In this document: one piece after another, positions 57,194 through 64,000 of the stretch
How the letters are laid out: every line of letters starts with the position of its first letter
Numbering within the stretch: the stretch's first letter is position 1
NCBI RefSeq assembly: GCF_000003195.3
Contig: NC_012871.2
Location: 50,305,262 to 50,369,261 of the forward strand
From: Sorghum bicolor
Taxonomy: Eukaryota > Streptophyta > Magnoliopsida > Poales > Poaceae
Length of the DNA: 64,000 nucleotides
Direction: 5' to 3'
Translations under genes and position numbers: made by a program
The notes under the pieces: model-generated
The model's database searches: none
Told to the model about the DNA's origin: nothing
What the model saw: only the letters and a program-made list of their open reading frames with translations

Positions 57194-58438
57194 TATTCTT
57201 GGTGCAAGAGTGGATAGTAGACTACGCCTACTTGCAAGGTCCAACTTCAGTCATCATTTACACATACTTGCCCCCTGAGATAGTGTACATAAGCATGCAC
57301 AGGAGCACTAATATATATCTAAAAAGAGTTTGAGGAGGGAAAGGTTAAGCTCTGCAATGCGCACTTTGTGAAGCAAATGGTTGTCTGTCTGAAATATAGA
57401 TTCTCTAAAGAACCAAAAATGAGCAGATATATAATTCTTCTGCCCATCCCACATTGCATCCCTGCTGTGCAGACTGCGCCAAACTGAATACAGGACCAGA
57501 AATCCTTGTATTCTACAGTATGAGCAATGCAATCAAGTATAGTATATGCTAGCATCCAGGTCTCTCTGCTGCTTTGTGATGACCATCTCATCAGGAAGGA
57601 AGCTTAGCAAGCACAAGAAAGGGCCCATGCCCCCTCCTAAAAATTCTCAGGGAATGGTTGTTTTCTTTTTTCTCTGTGTATTTCCTACTCTGTACTAGTA
57701 ATGTCTAACTGCAACTTTCACCGGTTGCATTCAATGGACCAATAGCTGACTATTTGTTTAAGCAATGGTGAACCATATGTACGTATTGGATTGGAGTAGA
57801 GCTAGCTTGCAAAGCATCTGAATTGCCATTGCACCAGGGCACGCTCAAACTGAATCTATCCTCCTACTCCTACGGTCCTACACTCGATCACAATGGACAT
57901 GGTCGCGGCTAGGCAGGGGACTGCGAGGAGAGCGACAATGCCGACGCGTCGAGCAGCCAGCTGGGCACAGGCCAGAAGCTCCACCTCCTCATCAGGACGG
58001 ATCCACCTTCTCATCAGGTTGGCACCGACGAGAACCCTAGCATCGCGGAGAGGCGAGGGCGAGGAAGACAAGGGTGATGCCTTACCGGCGAGAAGGTGGT
58101 GGAGAGAGAGGACCTTCGATGGGAAGCGGTCGCCGTTGCCTTCGCCTTTGCGCCGCGCCGTCGCGTCCCCCGATGCGCCGCGCCGTCGTGTCCCCCAAAT
58201 GCGTCGTCGCCTTCCCTTCGTGCCGCTCCCGTCGCCCAGGATAAGTTCCGGACCTATGAAGGCCCGTTTCCGTTCCGAGCCAAAGAGGAGGAAGAAAGGT
58301 CGGAATTAGCCCATTTTTATTCCGGACCATACACAACAGAACGACCAATCTTGGCCTGACCTGACTTCGAACCGGGTCATATCAATCCAGGCGGATCAGG
58401 CCACATTCCGGGCCGTTCCGGGCCTAAACGAACGAGGC
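57194..58438. other. unassigned DNA with a GC-rich, CpG-rich end
   Basis: A minus-strand stretch 57532-57308 (SVWRSLHSRDAMWDGQKNYI) could be a decayed exon or LINE piece. 57893-58309 is GC-rich with open frames on both strands and no known domain. Confidence 0.35.
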
Positions 58439-58478
58439 CTAAACGAGTTTGGCAAGCATGCTCCAGCGCCCTCTGTTA

Positions 58479-61044
58479 CAGGGGCGAACCTAGTAAAGGA
58501 CTTGGGTGTACATATGTACACCCAATAATTTTTGCAAAGCAATCGAAGTTAGCACATAATTAATCTGTCATTAGCATATATGGGTTACTATAGCACTTTA
58601 AGCTAATCATAGACTAACTAGACTTAAAAGATTCGTCTCGTGATTTTCAAACAAACTGTGTAATTAGTTTATTTTTTTATCTACATTTAATGTTTCATGC
58701 ATGTGTCTAAAGATTCGATGGGATTGATGAAAATTTTTTAGGTGAGGAACTAAACAGGGCCTTAGATTAAAAATTATGAAATTTTGAAGATGTGTGAAAT
58801 CCTGAATAGTAATGATATATCTTTCCAAATCGTGATATTTTGAATGATATGTATCTAATTATAACCTTAAAATGCTATGTGGTATCCATAGGTGATCTGC
58901 CTAGACATTCTCCAATGTCCTATACATCAACATATAATATTATCTTATTAAATAAATAAAAATAAGAAAGTATGGACTTAATGTTATATAGAAATAGAAA
59001 TGTTAGACCTAGTCCACCTTACATTGCACCTTATCTTCCTTAACATAGGTCAATACTTCATCTAACCTTATCCATCCATCCTTGCAGTGTCTCCTCTTGT
59101 CCACGCCTCTCACCCGTCGACGCTGCCTCTATCTCCTTCAGGCTACGATTGTCGCCTATGCAACCTCATGCCCATCGTCTCTGCCCATCCTCCTCCCATC
59201 ATCCGCCTGCTGCCTCCAGTTGCACCCATAGCACGCCTTTTTTCTAGCCGAGTCTACCGCTAGCCTCCTCTAGGCACGATTATCGCCTCTACCGCCACCT
59301 GTCGTCCCTTCCTCAAGCAACACGGCCTTGGATCTGGGGCACCCCGCTTATTCTCCGTCCACCCCCTTAGGCAAGATAGTGTCCCTCCGACTAGCGCATA
59401 AGCATGCCTAGGCGAGCACCCTGTGGAACATTAGGACAAGCTCGGCCGCGAGGGGAGAAGAGGCAGCCGCCACCCTCTGCGAATGGATTGAGAGTAGGAA
59501 GAATCGACTAAGGAGAAAGAAAATAGAAAGTAGAAAGACTATAGGCCGATAGATGGATCCACATGTCAAGTGTGACATCTCATGTATTTGTTAACAAATT
59601 TCAGAAGCATCATGTGTATCCAAAGGAGTGATGTTGATATAAAAAACTAGAAGGATTCCCCACGCGTTGCCGCATGTATGAAGAACGAATATAAATATAG
59701 CCTCACTATAGTCTATCGAGTCATCTATATAGTTTTTGTAGTCAGTTTCTCAAGAGAAAGAGAGGTCACATGAGAGAATAATTGCTAGCAATATGCATAG
59801 TTATGTGTAGGTACCTACATCCACTACTAAAATTATTTGTGAGTAGGCACTTAATTGCATGCAACAACAGGAGAAGTGGATGATGACGTGGCGCAAGGAG
59901 GTGCAAGAGAATTACTTTAGTGGGGTTTGTCTTTATAGGATATAGAATGCCCCGCGTGTTGCTGTGGAAATTACTGGTAAAATTATACTATCATAATATA
60001 TGTTTGTGGATGATTTTGAGTATTTTAGCATGAACAACTAAATATATGTTAGAAAATGATGTGATTTGCTAATGTGAATAACATAGATACAGGATAAATG
60101 ATATGTGTTAGTTTGTTTTATTAGTGGATAATGATGTGAACACTTTGCATGGCGGGGTAATGTATTAGTGGGATGATTTAGTGAATGTTGATGTGGACGC
60201 TTTGCATGACAAGAGAATTTGTTAGTGGGATGCTCTAGTCGATGATGATGTGGATGCTTTGCATGTCAAAAGAATTAGCTAGTGGGGTTTATCTATATAA
60301 GAGATATAGATATAGGAGATGAAGGAAGTACAAAACTTCTCACTATGGTAGAAGGCCAAGATGGCAAACATAAAAGATTAAATACCAGTGCAAAAGATAT
60401 CAATGTATATTTTTGGAACTTTCTAGATAAATATTGAGTATACATAAGGCATGTTGTCATGTTTCTTAGCAAAAACTAGGATACTTTAGGTCTAGATATT
60501 CTTATATGATAAAAATATCGAAGAAATATATAAATATTAAAATATATTTAAAAATATATATTTGTAATATTATAGTGACCATGAGCAGGTATAAATAGAC
60601 GTGCCCATTGATGTGTTTCATTCACATCTATAACAAACGACCATAAATAATAGAGTCATAAGGACAACTTCATTCAAGCCCCTACTTAAGGTCTCTTATC
60701 ATTTTAATAGCGCAAACACATGAAAATCCTCTCATATCGACCCTATTCATCCCTCAATGGACGAGAACGTCTCATTTCTCTCTTCTAGATTCTTAGATGT
60801 AGGATCTTTTTTTATCCTTTTTTCTATTCCTCATTTCTTGCTTCACGTAAAGCTGAACAAAGTTCAATGTTAAGTAGGAGAAATTTAAGAGATCAGTTAA
60901 AGTGCACTAAAAATAGAGGATAGAAATTCGAAAATTGTTAATAATGTCTTATACATTGTTGTTAATATTTATTTATTATACATAGTCATAAGATTTGTTA
61001 AAAAATTATGTAAACCCAATGTTACAAAACTGTGTCCGCCATTG
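58479..61044. repeat. right arm of the giant inverted repeat
   Basis: Reverse-complement partner of 49838-52661. Its ends CAGGGGCGAACCTAG (58479) and CTGTGTCCGCCATTG (ending 61044) are inverted, hAT-like. No 8-bp target duplication is visible (CTCTGTTA against GGTTCAGG). It contains the reverse-oriented Helitron-like pair, one ending CTAG next to A (59646-59650) and preceded by the hairpin at 59658-59676. Confidence 0.85.
58553..58761 (-). mobile_element. Tourist-like MITE, partial, right arm
   Basis: Ends GAACTAAACAGGGCC-TTA at 58761; the other end is lost. Partner of the truncated copy at 52476. Confidence 0.8.
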
Positions 61045-61172
61045 GGTTCAGGAATCAGAGGTTGGGTGGGTAGTGTGGCGGCGTGGTGAGGAATCCCTAA
61101 TAAACCATTGGGTTGAGGAATGAGAGGTAGGGTGGGTAGTGTGGCGGCGTGGTGTGGAATCCCTAATAGATA
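61041..61172. repeat. 66-bp tandem duplication
   Basis: Two copies of ATTGGGTTxAGGAATxAGAG...GTGGAATCCCTAATA, starting at 61041 and 61107, with few differences. It begins within the right-arm terminus. Confidence 0.85.
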
Positions 61173-63414
61173 GGGTTTAGTGGTTTATCATTGCTTAGGT
61201 GTAGACGAAAGTCAGGTCAGGCCGGGCTGGGCCTTTTCTATCTGGGCTGCATATTTGTTTAGGAAGATGTCTAAATTGGCTCCTAAAAAATTCTCCAATT
61301 AGCTGGGCTAAACAGACATACCCATTTCTACCCTGACAAGGACGACCTACTCCTAGAAGAGAAGCAGCGTCCACGTCGTTCGGAACTTTTTTAGCCGTCG
61401 GATCTCCTATCGTGTGGTTGTGATCGCTCGGAGCGGATTCGGCTAGAAGTGGCTTCCATCGGCTTTCCCTCCGCTTTTCGTCGGTGTCATCCGACTTCTA
61501 CTCCGGAGCCAGCCCATCAAATATATATGCGAGCTTCCGATTCTTCCCGATTCTTGACAGAAAAAAATAAAAAAGCATCGCATCTCTCGCTCCCGACCCT
61601 GACGCCTCTCCTCTCGCAACCTCGCCCCTTCCTGTGCCGCCGCCGCCCTCCTCTCCTAGCCCCCGCGCCAGCGACAGAGTAGCACCAACTGGCGCCAGTG
61701 GTGGCCTCCGTGATCCTTACCCGCGGCGCCGCCTCGTCCCACTGGTCCACGCATCCTCGATGAAACCTAGCATCGTGAACCACCTCTAGCGGCGTGACTG
61801 TGTGACCTCTTCCTTGCTAGCGGACCACTGCACGTGCCCATCGGCGACGGCCGCCGCCCGTCACGGCGCCGTGCGACCGGGCCCCACCGGTGGCTGCCGG
61901 CGTGCCTGTCCCTCGGCGCCGCCTTCTTCCTCTGATCCGCGGCTCTTGCTGTGCTCCAGGAAGCCCTAACACGTCACCTCTTCGTAGCCAGAGAAGACGA
62001 AGGCGGCTCAGCTCTGCGGCTGGATCTCTTGGTAATATTCATGCCTGTGTGCCTCCTACGCTTCAATTGAATTTTTGTGCAAGGATCGTAGTACTTGGAG
62101 CATTAAGCTAACTCCCTGCCTCATGTGCTTCACGCATTTTGGTTTAATCTTTTAGGCCGCAACAATTTTTTTTATTTGGGTGCCTTGGTTGGGCTGCACA
62201 CGCTATTTGCACTAAATTTACCTATTGTTACTTCCTAGATGGTTGACTTTCTATGATCCTTGGAGATCAACCTACGTAACGTCGTTCATTGCTATGTTCA
62301 TGTCCCAACCACCTGAAGCTGCAGCCTTCCATTCGGGCTACTCGGTGCTCGTTCGGGTTATGGACCAAAGTCGTAAATTTAGTGTGTGCTTGCATGTGTT
62401 GGGTAAGACCTTTTTTCCCCGGTGCATGCTCTCGTTGCTATTTGCGTACTAATATAATATAATTGCTTTGTCCCTTTACTTTTGGTTTGCCTCATTGCCT
62501 GCAGTCCATCCTTGCACTTTAATATAATGAGGTTTGCTAGATTCAGTTTCGTAGCCTATTTAGCTTTCTTCTTCCTCTCCAAAAAAATGAATCTATACAT
62601 ACACCTTCAGGGATTAGAATAAATTAACCCACATTGATTCTCATTAAGAAACAAAAAGTGCACACCTTATATCAGTATATGAGTCATGATTTCAGTTTGT
62701 CTTTTTAGCTTATAGGCCCATTTTTATGTTGTGAACGACATATTCTCAGGAAACATCTAACAACTATTTCTTACTAAATTCAGGTTCTAGACAACTGAAT
62801 ATGTCAAGTTATGTCAAACTGTGACTGCCCACGACTTCAGGTATTTCAATTTTTGTTGTTTCGCTACCTTTGTGCCTCCTATCTTCACATCGTTTCAATA
62901 GAGTTACAATTTCATTTTAAAACAGGCTCCACCATATTCAGCATCACAACTGCTAATGCTACCAAGGTGTCTACAAAAATTTACCTATCACATTTCATTT
63001 GCTTCATATGTTGTTCCTATTCCTCAATGGACAAATAAGAATAAATATATTTACTGCTGAGAGTAGCAAATCGAGCTAAAGTAATCCAAAGATAAAACCT
63101 CATTTTTTTCCTTTGTTGATTTGATTTTTTTTTTCTCACCTCAAATTCTTCGGGTTGTAGTGCAGGGAGCTACAACGACTTCTAATTTTTGCAAACAATT
63201 TATCTGTTTGATTGTTCTGATCTACATTTTCTGAAGTCAACCAAACAATTCACTAAAATGTGCAATCTATCTCTTCTCTATGCGCTCTCTAGTCAGTTTT
63301 TGTTTTCCTTGTCATATATAAACTGAATCCAGTTATATCTGCTTTTTATATCTGTTTTTTTTTTAAAAAAATCCGGAAGTAAGATGGAAGATCATTAGTA
63401 ACACGTAGTACCCC
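61173..63414. other. intergenic, no gene supported
   Basis: A CpG-rich, pyrimidine-rich zone at 61560-62030 looks like a plant 5' untranslated region or first exon, but no frame has a recognisable domain. The remainder is AT-rich. Confidence 0.4.
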
Positions 63415-63430
63415 TATCTGGTGCGCCAAC
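63415..63430 (-). other. primer-binding site of a fourth LTR element
   Basis: CTGGTGCGCCAAC next to TGTCGGTG is the minus-strand primer site and LTR junction, matching the layout of the outer Tat element. Only a few tens of bases of internal region remain to the left. Confidence 0.65.
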
Positions 63431-64000
63431 TGTCGGTGTTTTACCCCGGGGAGCTAGCACCAACGAGTGAATTTGTGTGCGTGCTCCCTCTTCCGGATGG
63501 TGATGCAAGAAGAACACGAGCGATTTATCCTAGTTCGGGCAAAGAAAGCCCTACGTCCAGCAGGGAGAGAGATTGTATTATCTTGCACTGAAGCGCTCAT
63601 ACAAGGGTGAATACAAGCAAATGCGAGTGGGGTTATGGTAAGGAGGACAGGACATGAGGTTATGAGCCCTCAAGAACTAGTAGTACGCGGCTAGGGTGTT
63701 GGCGCTGTTGTGCATGCGAGCGTGGTTTCCAACTAGGAGAGCTTGCCCTATTCTAAGTCCTAGTGCCCCCTTTTATAGGCCAAGAGAAGACACAGGGTTA
63801 CATGGCGTTAGGGCCAACATAGACTATGGCATGGATGAGGACACCGGTCCAACCGAGGCCTCCGTACCAGCATGGCTCGACGGGTCTTGTAACAGTGTAC
63901 TTGGCAATGATGGTGCGTGCGTTTTCTTGTGTGAGGTCATGTATAACATCTTATGGGAGTCCTGTGCTCAGTCGCATGCGCATGTAGTTCCCCAATTGTC
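63431..64000 (-). repeat. LTR (5', partial) of a fourth gypsy element, leaving the window
   Basis: It starts TGTCGGTGTTTTACCCC and shares spaced blocks with the outer Tat LTR: CCGGATGGTGATGCAAG, GTTCGGGC, GCCCTACGTCCAG, CCCTTTTATAG. A minus-strand TATAAAA lies at 63771-63777. It is a related but different family. Confidence 0.8.

Larger units (their letters stand above)
53502..58439. mobile_element. candidate PIF/Harbinger-like insertion (composite, 4.9 kb)
   Basis: The left end TAA-GGCCTCGTTGGTTT and right end AAACGAACGAGGCC-TAA form inverted repeats of about 14 bases with a TAA duplication. If the insert and one TAA are removed, the gene-fragment frame to the left stays open into the right flank (PWHT then KRVWQACSS). 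It contains a further MITE with a LINE inside. No transposase is evident, so two unrelated MITE ends remain possible. Confidence 0.45.

Noticed and set aside
57893..58309. GC-rich ORF as first exon of a host gene
   Set aside because: Open on both strands, basic low-complexity product, inside the candidate insertion.
61449..62111. Start of a host gene
   Set aside because: Looks like a CpG-rich 5' region, but no frame gives a known protein and no splice chain could be built.

Overview
This window is intergenic DNA from a large plant nucleus, almost certainly a panicoid grass. A sorghum-like or sugarcane-like Andropogoneae genome is my inference, not a proof. The reasons are Ty3/gypsy elements of grass type (a Tekay/Del chromovirus and two Tat-lineage elements), a CACTA element with CACTAGTACA ends, Stowaway (CTCCCTC) and Tourist-like (GGCCCTGTTTAGTT, TTA duplications) MITEs, L1 LINEs and Helitron-like ends. 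I see no complete ordinary host gene. The only host-derived coding material I can support is the broken tail of an SR-type cyclophilin gene (about 47.07-47.77 kb) and an unrecognised broken gene fragment (52.7-53.5 kb).

Layout: (a) 1-10,734 is a minus-strand Tekay element. Its 3' LTR is cut by the window start, and its gag-pol is wrecked by stops and frameshifts, but it has an intact extra 327-codon ORF upstream of gag. It sits in the end of another LTR (to 11,096). (b) 11,097-14,639 holds a foldback element, then a segment that recurs at 43.9-45.0 kb. This first copy was later hit by a CACTA element (12,411-13,297), an unclassified insert (about 13,550-14,142) and a Stowaway MITE. (c) That MITE was split by a minus-strand Tat element (14,726-40,870; duplication AGCAT), which was itself split in its protease-RT linker by a second Tat element (24,501-36,810; duplication GGTAG). 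Both carry a plus-strand, intron-containing accessory gene opposite to gag-pol, but the proteins are unrelated by eye: Transposase_28-like in the outer element and plant-mobile-domain-like in the inner. (d) 41.0-49.8 kb has Tourist-like MITEs, the cleaner copy of the duplicated segment, a decayed LINE and the cyclophilin remnant. (e) 49.84-61.04 kb is a giant inverted repeat (arms about 2.6-2.8 kb, each with two Helitron-like units). Its loop holds the broken gene fragment, a candidate PIF-like insertion, and a young 5'-truncated LINE inside a MITE. (f) 63,431-64,000 is the edge of a fourth LTR element.

The most unusual signal is compositional. The inner Tat element carries the hexamer GCCGAT or its complement ATCGGC about 90 times in 12.3 kb (roughly 6 expected at random). 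It occurs in LTRs, introns, both coding strands and several reading frames, and is rare in the surrounding outer element. Together with the antisense accessory gene, it suggests a DNA-level recognition motif spread over the element. That reading is an inference, but it can be tested.
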